64,000 nt of DNA from assembly GCF_024703995.1 (NCBI RefSeq), contig NZ_JAMXQV010000013.1, forward strand, positions 1 to 64,000, in the 5' to 3' direction. Source of the stretch: Amycolatopsis iheyensis (GTDB taxonomy: Bacteria; Actinomycetota; Actinomycetes; Mycobacteriales; Pseudonocardiaceae). The notes beneath the pieces are model-generated. The model saw nothing but the letters and a program-made list of their open reading frames with translations, made no database searches and was not told the origin of the DNA. How positions within the stretch are numbered: position 1 is the stretch's first letter; every line of letters starts with the position of its first letter. A program made the translations under genes and the position numbers. Of this stretch, positions 49,703 to 58,437 are shown in pieces.

Positions 49703-50269
49703 ATGCCGGGCGGGGACACGGAGCGGCCGATGCGGGCGGACGCGCGGCGCAACTACGAGCGCATCGTCGCGACGGCCAAGGAGCTGTTCGCCGAGCAGGG
49801 CGCCGACGTGCCGCTGGACGACATCGCGAAGCGGGCCGGCGTGGGAGCGGGCACGTTGTACCGCCACTTCCCGACGCGGGAGAAGCTGATCGAGACGGTC
49901 TACCGCAATGAGATCGAGGAGCTGGCCGACCGCGCGGCCGCGCTGAACGCCGAGCTGCCGCCGTGGGAGGCGCTCGAGGCGTGGCTGAACGAGCAGGTCC
50001 GGTGGGTCGTCGAGCGGCACAAGCTGGCCACGATCCTCAAGGAGTCGATCGACTCCGGGTCCGAGACGTTCCACTACTGCCAGACGCGGCTGCGGGAAGC
50101 GACCGGGATGCTGGTGGGCTCGGCGCAGGAGGCCGGGCTCGTGCGCGCGGACATCAGCGGCGTCGACGTGCTGCGGCTGGGGCACGGCGCGGGGATGGCG
50201 GTGCGCAACTGCAGCCCGGACGAGGGAAAGCTGGTGCTGAGCGTGATCCTGGACGGCCTGCGCGCGTGA
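49703..50269 (+). CDS. TetR-family regulator of the MFS exporter
   Basis: A 188-residue regulator. The DNA-binding domain is RRNYERIVATAKELFAEQGA, DVPLDDIAKRAGVGAGTLYR, HFPTREKLIETVYRNEI. The C-terminal domain (EALEAWLNEQVRWVVERHKL) forms the ligand pocket. Divergent transcription from the exporter and three shared palindromes make it the likely repressor of both genes. The ATG at 49703 follows GAGGAGG. A perfect 12-bp terminator stem overlaps its stop codon. Confidence 0.9.
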   Translation: MPGGDTERPMRADARRNYERIVATAKELFAEQGADVPLDDIAKRAGVGAGTLYRHFPTREKLIETVYRNEIEELADRAAALNAELPPWEALEAWLNEQVRWVVERHKLATILKESIDSGSETFHYCQTRLREATGMLVGSAQEAGLVRADISGVDVLRLGHGAGMAVRNCSPDEGKLVLSVILDGLRA

Positions 50270-50281
50270 CGCAGGCCGTCC
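50251..50281 (+). terminator. Terminator overlapping the TetR stop
   Basis: GGACGGCCTGCG (50251-50262) pairs perfectly with CGCAGGCCGTCC (50270-50281); the loop holds the stop codon. CCCGTCTTTC follows. The last codons of the gene form half of the stem. Confidence 0.8.
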
Positions 50282-50302
50282 CCGTCTTTCAACGCTGGAG
50301 GG

Positions 50303-51895
50303 TCAGCTGCCGATCCCGGTGAGGGACCGGACCTCCATCTCGGCGTGCTTGTCGGCGTCCGCCTTCGGCTTGCCCACGAGGGTGCCGACGAACCCGCACA
50401 GGAACGAGAACGGGATCGAGACCAGGCCCGGGTTCTTCAGCGGGAACCAGGCGAAGTCGATGCTCTTGAAGATCGCGTCCGGGGCGCCCGAGACGACCGG
50501 CGAGAAGAGCACCAGCACCAGGCTGGCGATCAGCCCGCCGTAGATGCCCCACAGCGTGCCGGTGGTGTTGAACCGCTTCCAGAACAGCGAGTACAGCAAC
50601 GTCGACAGGTTCGCCGAGGCGGCCACGGCGAAGGCCAGCGCCACCAGGAACGCGATGTTCTGCCCGTTCGCCAGCACGCCGCCGACGATGGCCAGCGCCC
50701 CGACCGCGATCGCGGTCAGGCGCGCCACCCGGACCTCGTCCGCCGGCTCCGCCTTGCCGCGCTTGAAGATGTTCGCGTAGACGTCGTGGGCGAAGGAGGC
50801 CGACGCGGTGATCGTCAGCCCGGCCACCACCGCGAGGATCGTCGCGAAGGCGACCGCGGCGATGATGCCCAGCAGCAGTGTGCCGCCCACGTGCAGGGCC
50901 AGCAGCGGCGCCGCCGAGTTTTCCCCGCCGGGCGCGGCCTTGATCTCGTCCGCGCCGACCAGCGCGGCCGCGCCGAAGCCGATCACCAGCGTGCACAGGT
51001 AGAACAGGAACATGCAGGCCGTCGCCCAGACGACGCTTCGCCGCGCCTCGCGGGAGTTCGGCACCGTGTAGAAGCGCATCAGCACGTGGGGCAGCGCCGC
51101 CGCGCCCAGCACCAGTGCGAGGGCGAGCGACACGAAGTCGAGCTTGGTGGTGCTGTTCTTGCCGTACGAGCCGCCCGGCTCGAGGAGCTTGTCGCCGAGC
51201 GGGCTGTTCTCCGCCGCCGAGGACAGCAGGTTCGAGAACGAGAAGCCGAACTTGCCGAACAGGAACACCGTGAGCAGCGCACCGCACAGCAGCAGGATGG
51301 TCGCCTTGATGATCTGCACCCACGTGGTGCCCTTCATCCCGCCGACCAGCACGTACAGCACCATGACCAGGCCGACGACGCCGATCACCAGCGCCTGGCC
51401 GAGCTTGGAGTGCACGTTCAGCAGCAGGGCCACCAGGCCGCCGGCGCCGGCCATCTGCGCCAGCATGTAGAAGAAGGAGATCACCAGCGTCGACGTCGCC
51501 GCCGCCGCGCGGACCGGGCGCTGCTTCATCCGGAAGCTCAGCACGTCGCCCATCGTGAAGCGGCCGGTGTTGCGCAGCAGCTCGGCGATCAGCAGCAGGT
51601 CGACCAGCCAGGCGACGAGGAAGCCGATCGAGTAGAGGAAGCCGTCGTAGCCGTGCATCGCGATGGCGCCGGCGATGCCGAGGAACGAGGCCGCCGACAG
51701 GAAGTCGCCCGAGAGCGCGATGCCGTTCTGGCGGCCGGTGAAGGCGCTGCCCGCGGCGTAGTAGTCCGACGTCGAGGAGTTCCGGGAGCTGGCCCGGTAG
51801 ACGACGTACAGCGTGATCGCCACGAACAGGGCGAACACGACCGTGTTGACGAGGGGGTTGCTGGCGGGCGCCCCTTCGGCGGCGAGCGCGGTCAT
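50303..51895 (-). CDS. actP: Cation/acetate symporter (ActP-like, SSS family)
   Basis: A 530-residue sodium:solute symporter with about 13 helices, for uptake of acetate or similar short monocarboxylates. FSDYYAAG-type motif: STSDYYAAGSAFTGRQNGIA, then ALSGDFLSAASFLGIAGAIA, YDGFLYSIGFLVAWLVDLLL, VLYVLVGGMKGTTWVQIIKA and ITASASFAHDVYANIFKRGK, all diagnostic of ActP. The ATG overlaps the upstream DUF485 stop (ATGA), so the two proteins are co-translated. This pair is the standard yjcH-actP arrangement. No acetyl-CoA synthetase gene is present next to it. Confidence 0.92.
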   Translation of the reverse strand: MTALAAEGAPASNPLVNTVVFALFVAITLYVVYRASSRNSSTSDYYAAGSAFTGRQNGIALSGDFLSAASFLGIAGAIAMHGYDGFLYSIGFLVAWLVDLLLIAELLRNTGRFTMGDVLSFRMKQRPVRAAAATSTLVISFFYMLAQMAGAGGLVALLLNVHSKLGQALVIGVVGLVMVLYVLVGGMKGTTWVQIIKATILLLCGALLTVFLFGKFGFSFSNLLSSAAENSPLGDKLLEPGGSYGKNSTTKLDFVSLALALVLGAAALPHVLMRFYTVPNSREARRSVVWATACMFLFYLCTLVIGFGAAALVGADEIKAAPGGENSAAPLLALHVGGTLLLGIIAAVAFATILAVVAGLTITASASFAHDVYANIFKRGKAEPADEVRVARLTAIAVGALAIVGGVLANGQNIAFLVALAFAVAASANLSTLLYSLFWKRFNTTGTLWGIYGGLIASLVLVLFSPVVSGAPDAIFKSIDFAWFPLKNPGLVSIPFSFLCGFVGTLVGKPKADADKHAEMEVRSLTGIGS

Positions 51896-52347
51896 CGGCG
51901 GGTCCCTTCCGGCAGGCCCTCGCGGGCCCGCAGCTCGGCGACCCGCGGGTCGACCTGGTTGCGCGCGTAGCGCAGGTAGAGCCAGGTGACCAGCGCGGTG
52001 CTCGCGAACTGCCCGATGCCGAGCAGGATGCCGACGTTGACCTGGCCGAACACCTTCTGGCTCATGAAGTCGTGCGCGTAGGCGGCCAGCAGCACGTACG
52101 TCATGTACCAGGCGAAGAAGGCGAAGCTCATCGGGAAGACGAACGCCCGGAACCGCCGGCGCAGCGCGACGAACTCGCGGCTGGCCTGGATCGCGGCGTA
52201 GTCGGGGCCCGTGCGGGGGACGGGCCGGCGGGGCGGGCGGTGCTGGCCGGGCGGGGGTTCGGACGGGCGGTCCCCGGTGAACAGGGCCGGCATCTGGCCG
52301 GTCTCCTCCATGGGGTTGCCCGCCGCGGGGCGCGCGACGTCGTACAT
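51892..52347 (-). CDS. DUF485 membrane protein (YjcH-like)
   Basis: A 151-residue partner of the acetate symporter. A Pro-rich cytoplasmic N-terminus (PSEPPPGQHRPPRRPVPRTG) precedes the DUF485 domain: FVALRRRFRAFVFPMSFAFF, AWYMTYVLLAAYAHDFMSQK, VNVGILLGIGQFASTALVTW, and LYLRYARNQVDPRVAELRAR. Two helices span the membrane. It is usually found just before actP, as here, and its role in transport is unclear. The GTG/ATG choice: ATG at 52347 with GGAGGCAAACCC upstream. Confidence 0.9.
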   Translation of the reverse strand: MYDVARPAAGNPMEETGQMPALFTGDRPSEPPPGQHRPPRRPVPRTGPDYAAIQASREFVALRRRFRAFVFPMSFAFFAWYMTYVLLAAYAHDFMSQKVFGQVNVGILLGIGQFASTALVTWLYLRYARNQVDPRVAELRAREGLPEGTRR

Positions 52348-53340
52348 GGGTTTGCCTCCGGGCGGAAAGCCTGGCGTGGCGGCGGGCTCCGGCGCCTGCG
52401 GGCAGGGGACCGGGCCGCCCTTGCGGACTGCGAGGCGAACATCGTAACTAGGCCGTCCGGCGGAGTCGGCAGGCGGCCGGGCCGTCCGGGGTGCCGGAAG
52501 GCGCGGTATTCGTTTTCCTGTCGAAAGCGTCGAATGCGCGATCGCTACAAGATCACGGGCAGATCACCCGTAATGATGAGAAGAATTGTGACGCGACGTT
52601 GTCGCGTTCGGCGGCCGCTGCGGCGAACGGGGTAATCATGCTGGACGCGGGTGATCGTTCGTCACCCGGGGTAGTCGAAGTAGCCTTCCGTACCGCTGGC
52701 GAGGGTCCGCCAGGTGCGGGCGTGGCGGCGAAGATCCACTGGTCAGCGCCGGGTCCCGAAAGAAATCACCAGGTCGGGTCACGGCCGGACGCAACGCCAC
52801 AACATCGGGCACACCTTGAGACTTGACCCACCCGATGGGGGTACGGAGTGTAGATCGACAGAGGGATAGGGTTGCGCTCGGTGGGCTAATCGGGTGACGG
52901 CCGGATGCTCGCGGGCGCCGCGTCCGGTAACCGGAATTCCCTCTTCGGGGGCGGCGAGGCAGAATGGCGTCGCCCCTTCTCGGCCGCGAAACCACTTTTC
53001 GCAGGTCAGCGACCGAACGGGGAACAGAATTGACCGGCAGGGCATCGGGGGTACGATTCTTTCGCCCAGCTGACCGCAGCGATCGATTGGCACCGATAAA
53101 GTTGATCTCGACGACCGTGCAGAACGCAACTTGCGCCGTGCACGTGCACAGTCCCTTGCATGGGACGACGGGACGGTGCCTGCCCGAGCAGGGGAGCGCG
53201 GCCGGCCGGGCGACCGGGGACGAGCGAGGGCGCCGGGTGCGCGCGGCGGTGCAGAACCGAACGGGGACGCACTGCCCGCCGCGAGCCGGGGCGCCGCGTC
53301 GTCGACGCGGATCCATGACGCCGGACAGGGAGTCGCACAC
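52348..53340. other. Nearly 1-kb non-coding region before the conservon
   Basis: No supported gene. Open frames here have random-looking composition. It is AT-richer than the rest around 52510-52620 and 53020-53150. ACGGG/CCCGT at about 52557 is a small palindrome. Upstream control of both the acetate permease and the conservon is expected in this stretch. Confidence 0.5.
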
Positions 53341-56300
53341 GTGACCGTTGCAGGAGAAGGTCAGGTGCCCGTGGGGGAGCTGCTCGGCCGAGCGCCCCGG
53401 CGGTCCAAGGGGAAGGACGTGTGGCGCGCGCTGGTGCGCTGGCGCGACTGGAGTCTCCCCGTCAAGCTTTCGGCCGTCACCGTCGTGCCCATCGTGCTCG
53501 CCATGGTGCTGGGCATCGCGACGATCGCCGGCCAGGTCGGCCGCTCGGACGAGTACCAGCGGCTCGACCGGCTCGTCGCGCTCGGCGGCCAGACCCGCGC
53601 GCTCACCAGTGCCTTGCAACAGGAGCGCACGGTCACCGCGGCGATGCTCACCGAGGGCACCGTCGGCGGCACGCCCGAGCTGGCCGCGGCCCGCAAGGCG
53701 ACCGACACCGCGGTCGGCCCGTTCACCGCGGCGCAGTCCCGCGCGTCCGACGCGGAGCCCGGTGTGGCCGGCGCCGCCGGCGCGGCGACCGCGCAGGTGA
53801 ACAACCTCGGCTTCCTCCGCCGTCAGGTCGACGGCGGCCAGCTCGACCCGGCCCAGGCCGTCACCGCGTACTCCGGCATCACCGGTTCGCTGATCGGCCT
53901 CGACACCTCGGCCACCGCGGGCGCGGGTGACGGCACGCTCGGCGGCACCCCCGCCGGGCTGCACGAGCTGCTCGTCGCGGGCGAGCAGGTGTCGCTCAGC
54001 CAGGCGTTGGTCTCCTACGGCATCGCCCGCAGCGCGCTGTCGCCGAGTGAGCTGGCCACCCTGCGCGCCGCCGAGCTGCGGCTGGGCGACCGGCTCGTCG
54101 ACTTCCGCTCCGCGGCGGGCGACACGCTCCAGCGCGACTTCGCCGCGATCGCCGAAGGCGCCCAGGCGCAGAGCCGGGCCCGGATGGTCGAGTCCGTGCT
54201 GAACGCGCAGGGAAACACGGTCGACGACGCGTTCCGCGCGCTGTCGGCGACCGACTGGAACACCGCGTCCACCGCGATGCGCACCCAGATCGGCCAGGTC
54301 GCCGACCGGCTCGGCGCGTCGGCGTCGGCCACCTCGACGCAGCTGGTCGACGAGGCCAGCAGCGGCGCGGGCCTGCTCGCGGTGCTGCTGTTCGCCGCCA
54401 TGGTGCTCGCCGTCGCCGTCGTCTTCCTCATCACCCGCCAGCTGCTGCGCTCGCTGAAAGTGCTGCGGCGCAGCGCCCTCGACGTCGCCGAGACCGCGCT
54501 GCCGGAGGCGGTCCGCAACATCCAGGAGGGCCGCGCGCAGAGCACGGCCGTCGTGCCGGTGCCGGTGGGGACCGACGACGAGGTCGGCGAAGTGGCGCGG
54601 GCCTTCGACAAGGTGCACCACCAGGCGCTGCGGCTGGCGACCGAGCAGGCCGCGATGCGCACCGGCTACGGCAGCGTGTTCGTCAACCTCTCCCGGCGCA
54701 GCCAAAGCCTGGTGCAGCGGCAGCTGCAGCTGATCGAGCAGCTGGAGCGCGACGAAGAGGACGCCGACCAGCTGGCGACGCTGTTCCAGCTCGACCACCT
54801 CGCCACCCGGATGCGGCGCAACAACGAGAACCTGATGGTGCTCTCGGGCGCGGAGCCGGGCCGCCGGTCGGGGAAGCCGGTCGGCACCACCGACATGCTG
54901 CGGGCCGCGGTCTCGGAGATCGAGCAGTACCAGCGGGTCCAGGTCCAGCCGCCGCCCCCGGCGCGGATCGTCGGCTACGCCGCGAGCGACCTGATGCGCC
55001 TGGTCGCCGAGCTGCTGGACAACGCCACCGCGTTCTCCGCTCCGGAGACGTCGGTGACGGTGGCCTCGCGGCTGGGCGAGGACGGCTCGCTCGACATCGA
55101 CATCCTCGACAAGGGCATCGGCATGAACGAGGCCGAGGTCGCCGAGGCGAACACCCGGCTGACCGAGGCCGGGTCGGTCGACCTGGCCACCTCGCGCCGG
55201 ATGGGCCTGTTCGTCGTCGGCCGGCTGGCCAGCCGGCACCGGATCGGGGTGTCGCTGCACGGCGGCAAGGACATCGTCGGCGTCCGCGCCACCGTCGTCG
55301 TCCCGGCGGACCTGGTGATGCCGGTGACCGACGGGCCGGTGACCGGCCCGATCGGCGCGCCGCAGCAGCACCCGACGAGCCCCGCGGCGGGCAACCAGCT
55401 GCCTCGTCGCCAGGTCAACGGCACGTCCCGGCCGCGGCCGCTGGTGCCGCAGCAGCCGGCGATGGGGGAGGAGCGCTGGCCGTCGGCGAGCGACCTCGCC
55501 GGGTTGTCCAACGGGCACGGCCCCGCCGTCCGCCCGCCGTCGGACCTCGAGATCTCCGGGACGGCCCTGTTCGCGCCGCTGCCGAAGGACGAAGACGTCC
55601 CGCCGCCGCGCCCGACGCTCCCGCCCGTGCCCGCGGTGCTGCCGGTGCCGGACCCGCCCCGGTCCGGCGACCTGCCGGCGGGCAAGGACCTGTTCTCCGC
55701 CAACGAGACGACGCTCAGCGACTGGTGGCGCCAGGCGACCGCCCAGCCGGAACCGGCCGCGGCGCCCACCCCGGAGCCGGCTCCGGCGGCGGACCGCTCG
55801 GAGACGACGCCGATCTTCGACGAGATGCTCTCGGCGTGGTTCCGCGAGGACAAGCCGGCCGCCGCTTCCTCCGCGGCGGCTGCCCCGGCCGCCGAGCCGG
55901 CCGCCGCGGAAGAAGCGGCGCCGGGCGAGGCCCGCAGCTGGGACTTCGCGAGCGACGAGAACTTCCGCACGGTCCAGGCGGTCACGAAGGTCGAGCCGAC
56001 GGCGTTCACCGAAAAGGGACTGCCCCGCCGCCGTCGCGGCGAGCAGCTCATGCCGGGCAGCGCCACCCCGACCCCGCCGGCCCCGGCAACCCCGGCCCCG
56101 CCGAAGCCGGACCTCCCGGTCCGCGACCCGGCGGACGTCCGCGGCCGCCTGAGCAGCTTCCAGCAGGGCGTGACCCGCGGCCGCCAGCAGGCCCGCCAGG
56201 CGGCGGCGCAGCAGGCCGGCCAGTCGCCGCAGCCCGAGGGCCTGCCGAAGCGGGGGCAGCAGCCGCCGGCCGGACCGCAGGCGGAGGGGACACGGCAGCA

Positions 56301-57261
56301 GGGTCCCGCGGCGAATGGTGTGTTGCCGCAGGGTGCCGAGGCTGGTGGGCAGGCGGAGGGTCTGCCGCAGCGTGGGCAGGGTGCCGAGGGTGGTGCGCAG
56401 CCGGAAGGTCTGCCGCAGCGTGGACAGCAGTTGCCTGCGGCGAGCGGTGTGCTTCCGCAGGGTGCCGAGGCTGGTGGGCGGCCGGAGGGTCTGCCGCAGC
56501 GTGGGCAGGGTGCCGAGGCTGGTGGGCGGCCGGAGGGTCTGCCGCAGCGCGGGCAGGGTGCCGAGGGCGGTGCGCAGCCGGAAGGTCTGCCGCAGCGCGG
56601 ACCGCAGGTACCCGCGGCGAGCGGTGTGCTTCCGCAGGGCACCGAGGCCGGTGCGCAGCCGGATGCCCTCCCGCAGCGGGGACAGGCCGGCGCCCCTCCA
56701 CTCCCGCAGCCGACTCCGCGTGGTCCCGCCGCACCGCCGAACGGGCTGCCCCAGCCAGGACAGCGGCCCGCGCCGGGCGCCCAGCCGGCCGAGGCCGAGA
56801 CCACGCGGCCGTCGGTCTTCGACGAGACCGTGGCTCAGCCGCTGCCGTCGCGGTTCCAGGAGTCCGGGCAGCAGGCCGCGGGGCGGCCGGGTGCCCTGCC
56901 CTCCCGGCAGCCCGCGGCGCCGGCCGAGACACCCGAAGCCCCGGCTCCGCGCCGGGAAGAGGCCGCCGTCGAAGCCACCGCCGAGTGGAACTTCGGCACC
57001 GATGACGGCTGGCGGGCGGTGCAAGCGGTGTCCCAGTCGACACCCGCCACATTCACTTCGGCAGGATTGCCCCGGCGCCGTCGCGGGGAGCAGCTGCTCC
57101 CGGGCAGCGCCGGACCGCCCACCGGGGCCACGGCCCCCCGACCACAACGGGACGCACACGACGTGCGCGGCCGCCTGCGGAGCTTCCAGCAGGGCATCGA
57201 GCGCGGACGCCACCGCACCGCGCGGGCCGACAGCAACCACGAGACCATGGAGGGTGAATGA
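53341..57261 (+). CDS. cvnA: Conservon sensor kinase-like protein (CvnA) with NIT domain
   Basis: A 1306-residue membrane sensor. TM1 (LPVKLSAVTVVPIVLAMVLG, about 39) and TM2 (GLLAVLLFAAMVLAVAVVFL, about 343) enclose an extracellular nitrate/nitrite-sensor (NIT)-like region. A kinase core follows: FQLDHLATRMRRNNENLMVL with His486, N-box LVAELLDNATAFSAP with Asn561, and DILDKGIGMNE with Asp590. The C-terminal half is disordered and Pro/Ala-rich, with Leu-Pro-Gln-Arg-Gly repeats (about 960-1130). A terminal module W-[DN]-F ... GLPRRRRGEQL ... DVRGRL-SFQQG occurs twice (Trp867 and Trp1216). It overlaps the next gene by four bases. GTG start at 53341. Confidence 0.85.
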   Translation: MTVAGEGQVPVGELLGRAPRRSKGKDVWRALVRWRDWSLPVKLSAVTVVPIVLAMVLGIATIAGQVGRSDEYQRLDRLVALGGQTRALTSALQQERTVTAAMLTEGTVGGTPELAAARKATDTAVGPFTAAQSRASDAEPGVAGAAGAATAQVNNLGFLRRQVDGGQLDPAQAVTAYSGITGSLIGLDTSATAGAGDGTLGGTPAGLHELLVAGEQVSLSQALVSYGIARSALSPSELATLRAAELRLGDRLVDFRSAAGDTLQRDFAAIAEGAQAQSRARMVESVLNAQGNTVDDAFRALSATDWNTASTAMRTQIGQVADRLGASASATSTQLVDEASSGAGLLAVLLFAAMVLAVAVVFLITRQLLRSLKVLRRSALDVAETALPEAVRNIQEGRAQSTAVVPVPVGTDDEVGEVARAFDKVHHQALRLATEQAAMRTGYGSVFVNLSRRSQSLVQRQLQLIEQLERDEEDADQLATLFQLDHLATRMRRNNENLMVLSGAEPGRRSGKPVGTTDMLRAAVSEIEQYQRVQVQPPPPARIVGYAASDLMRLVAELLDNATAFSAPETSVTVASRLGEDGSLDIDILDKGIGMNEAEVAEANTRLTEAGSVDLATSRRMGLFVVGRLASRHRIGVSLHGGKDIVGVRATVVVPADLVMPVTDGPVTGPIGAPQQHPTSPAAGNQLPRRQVNGTSRPRPLVPQQPAMGEERWPSASDLAGLSNGHGPAVRPPSDLEISGTALFAPLPKDEDVPPPRPTLPPVPAVLPVPDPPRSGDLPAGKDLFSANETTLSDWWRQATAQPEPAAAPTPEPAPAADRSETTPIFDEMLSAWFREDKPAAASSAAAAPAAEPAAAEEAAPGEARSWDFASDENFRTVQAVTKVEPTAFTEKGLPRRRRGEQLMPGSATPTPPAPATPAPPKPDLPVRDPADVRGRLSSFQQGVTRGRQQARQAAAQQAGQSPQPEGLPKRGQQPPAGPQAEGTRQQGPAANGVLPQGAEAGGQAEGLPQRGQGAEGGAQPEGLPQRGQQLPAASGVLPQGAEAGGRPEGLPQRGQGAEAGGRPEGLPQRGQGAEGGAQPEGLPQRGPQVPAASGVLPQGTEAGAQPDALPQRGQAGAPPLPQPTPRGPAAPPNGLPQPGQRPAPGAQPAEAETTRPSVFDETVAQPLPSRFQESGQQAAGRPGALPSRQPAAPAETPEAPAPRREEAAVEATAEWNFGTDDGWRAVQAVSQSTPATFTSAGLPRRRRGEQLLPGSAGPPTGATAPRPQRDAHDVRGRLRSFQQGIERGRHRTARADSNHETMEGE
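56320..56690 (+). repeat. Internal repeats in cvnA encoding PEGLPQRGQ units
   Basis: Several copies of an imperfect unit coding for GAEAGGRPEGLPQRGQ-like peptides follow one another, with the sub-unit GVLPQGAEAGG and spacer PAAS. The DNA repeats (for example GGTGCCGAGGCTGGTGGGCG) suggest recent expansion or homogenisation. Confidence 0.8.
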
Positions 57262-57710
57262 CCTCGCCGAGTAGCGCACAGCCGCCGCAGAACCAGTTCG
57301 GCTGGCTGATCAACGACTTCGCGGAGCGGGTGCCCGGCGTGGCGCACGCCGTGGTCGTCTCGGCGGACGGGCTGCTGCTGAGCGCGTCGAACCGGCTCCC
57401 GCTGGACCGGGCCGACCAGCTCGCCGCCGTGGCCTCCGGCCTGGTCAGCCTCACCCAGGGCGCCGCCCGGTGCTTCGAGGCCGGCGCGGTCAACGAGACC
57501 GTCGTCGAGATGGAACTGGGGATCATGGTGCTGATGTCGATCAGCGACGGGTCCTGCCTGGCCGTGCTCGCTGCCCCGAACTGCGACATCGGCCAGGTCG
57601 CCTACGAGATGACGATGCTCGTCGATCGGGTCGGCCAGATCCTGACCCCGGAGCTGCGCGCTCAGCTCCAGGGCTCGGGTGGGTCGCTGATCGGCGAACC
57701 GGTGGGATGA
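57258..57710 (+). CDS. cvnB: Roadblock/LC7 domain protein (CvnB)
   Basis: A 150-residue dimeric roadblock/MglB-like protein: QFGWLINDFAERVPGVAHAV, VVSADGLLLSASNRLPLDRA, DQLAAVASGLVSLTQGAARC, FEAGAVNETVVEMELGIMVL. It would work as the regulator or GTPase-activating partner of the CvnD G protein in the conservon complex at the membrane. Its ATG overlaps the cvnA stop (ATGA), so both are translated together. The order A-B-C-D is complete in this window. Confidence 0.93.
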   Translation: MTSPSSAQPPQNQFGWLINDFAERVPGVAHAVVVSADGLLLSASNRLPLDRADQLAAVASGLVSLTQGAARCFEAGAVNETVVEMELGIMVLMSISDGSCLAVLAAPNCDIGQVAYEMTMLVDRVGQILTPELRAQLQGSGGSLIGEPVG

Positions 57711-57717
57711 TGGCGCG

Positions 57718-58437
57718 ATGAGCACGGGGTCCGGATCTTTCGGTGAACCACCGGAGGCGGCGTACAACGCCTCCGGCGCAGGGGACGACGGCACGTTCGC
57801 CGACGTCCTCAACGGGTTCACCCTGGATTCCGGCCGTGCCCGCCGGAAGCGCAAGAAGAACAAGGAGTCCCCGCCACCCCCGGCCGCCGGTGCGCACGCG
57901 GCCGCGGAACCGCCGGCGCCAGCGCCGTCGGCCGACCAAGGAGATCGAGTGACCTCTTTAGTCTCTCCACCCGGCAGTACCGACGGGGACGCCCCCAGAC
58001 CAGGTGGTTTGTTCGACCCGGGCCCGCCCAGCGGCGAGTTCGTCATGCCCGCGGTGTTCGAACAGCCGCCCGCGCCGGAGGAGCTGACGGCCATCGTCCG
58101 GCCCTACGCGCTGACCGGCGGCCGCACGCGGGCGAACTACGCCCTGGAGCTGGAGACACTGATCTCCGCGAAGGACTACGCTGCCACCGGTGGCTTCCCC
58201 GAGGTGGCCGCGGAGCAGATCGAGTGCGTCTCGATCATGGAAGAGTGCCGGACCCCCCGTTCGGTCGCCGAGATCGTTTCGGCGCTGCGGGTGCCGCTGG
58301 GGGTGGCCCGGGTGCTGATCAGCGACGCGGCCGACGCGGGGCTGGTCACGGTGCACAAGACGATTACGGGCAATGACGGCGCCGAGGCACATCTGGTGTT
58401 GATGGAAAGGGTTTTGAGTGGACTCCGTCGGCTTTAA
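57718..58437 (+). CDS. cvnC: DUF742 protein (CvnC) with N-terminal extension
   Basis: A 239-residue protein. The DUF742 winged-helix-like domain is C-terminal (about 115-235): LTAIVRPYALTGGRTRANYA, LELETLISAKDYAATGGFPE and IVSALRVPLGVARVLISDAA, ADAGLVTVHKT. The first 110 residues are an extension with a basic patch (RARRKRKKNKESPPPPA) and Pro/Gly-rich parts, longer than usual for CvnC (about 120-130 residues in total). An internal GTG at 57949 preceded by AAGGAG could give a short form. It overlaps cvnD by 20 bp. Confidence 0.9.
   Translation: MSTGSGSFGEPPEAAYNASGAGDDGTFADVLNGFTLDSGRARRKRKKNKESPPPPAAGAHAAAEPPAPAPSADQGDRVTSLVSPPGSTDGDAPRPGGLFDPGPPSGEFVMPAVFEQPPAPEELTAIVRPYALTGGRTRANYALELETLISAKDYAATGGFPEVAAEQIECVSIMEECRTPRSVAEIVSALRVPLGVARVLISDAADAGLVTVHKTITGNDGAEAHLVLMERVLSGLRRL

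Noticed and set aside
52964..53344. 126-residue frame upstream of cvnA
   Set aside because: Random-looking composition, many Arg and Thr, no clear ribosome site; treated as non-coding leader.
56320..56690. CRISPR or mobile repeat
   Set aside because: The repeats keep the cvnA reading frame and code for a Pro/Gln linker.
52636..57279. 1547-residue open frame on the minus strand
   Set aside because: It mirrors the cvnA coding strand; composition is Arg/Gly/Leu-rich without domains, and the plus strand has clear kinase motifs. Long antisense frames are normal at this GC content.
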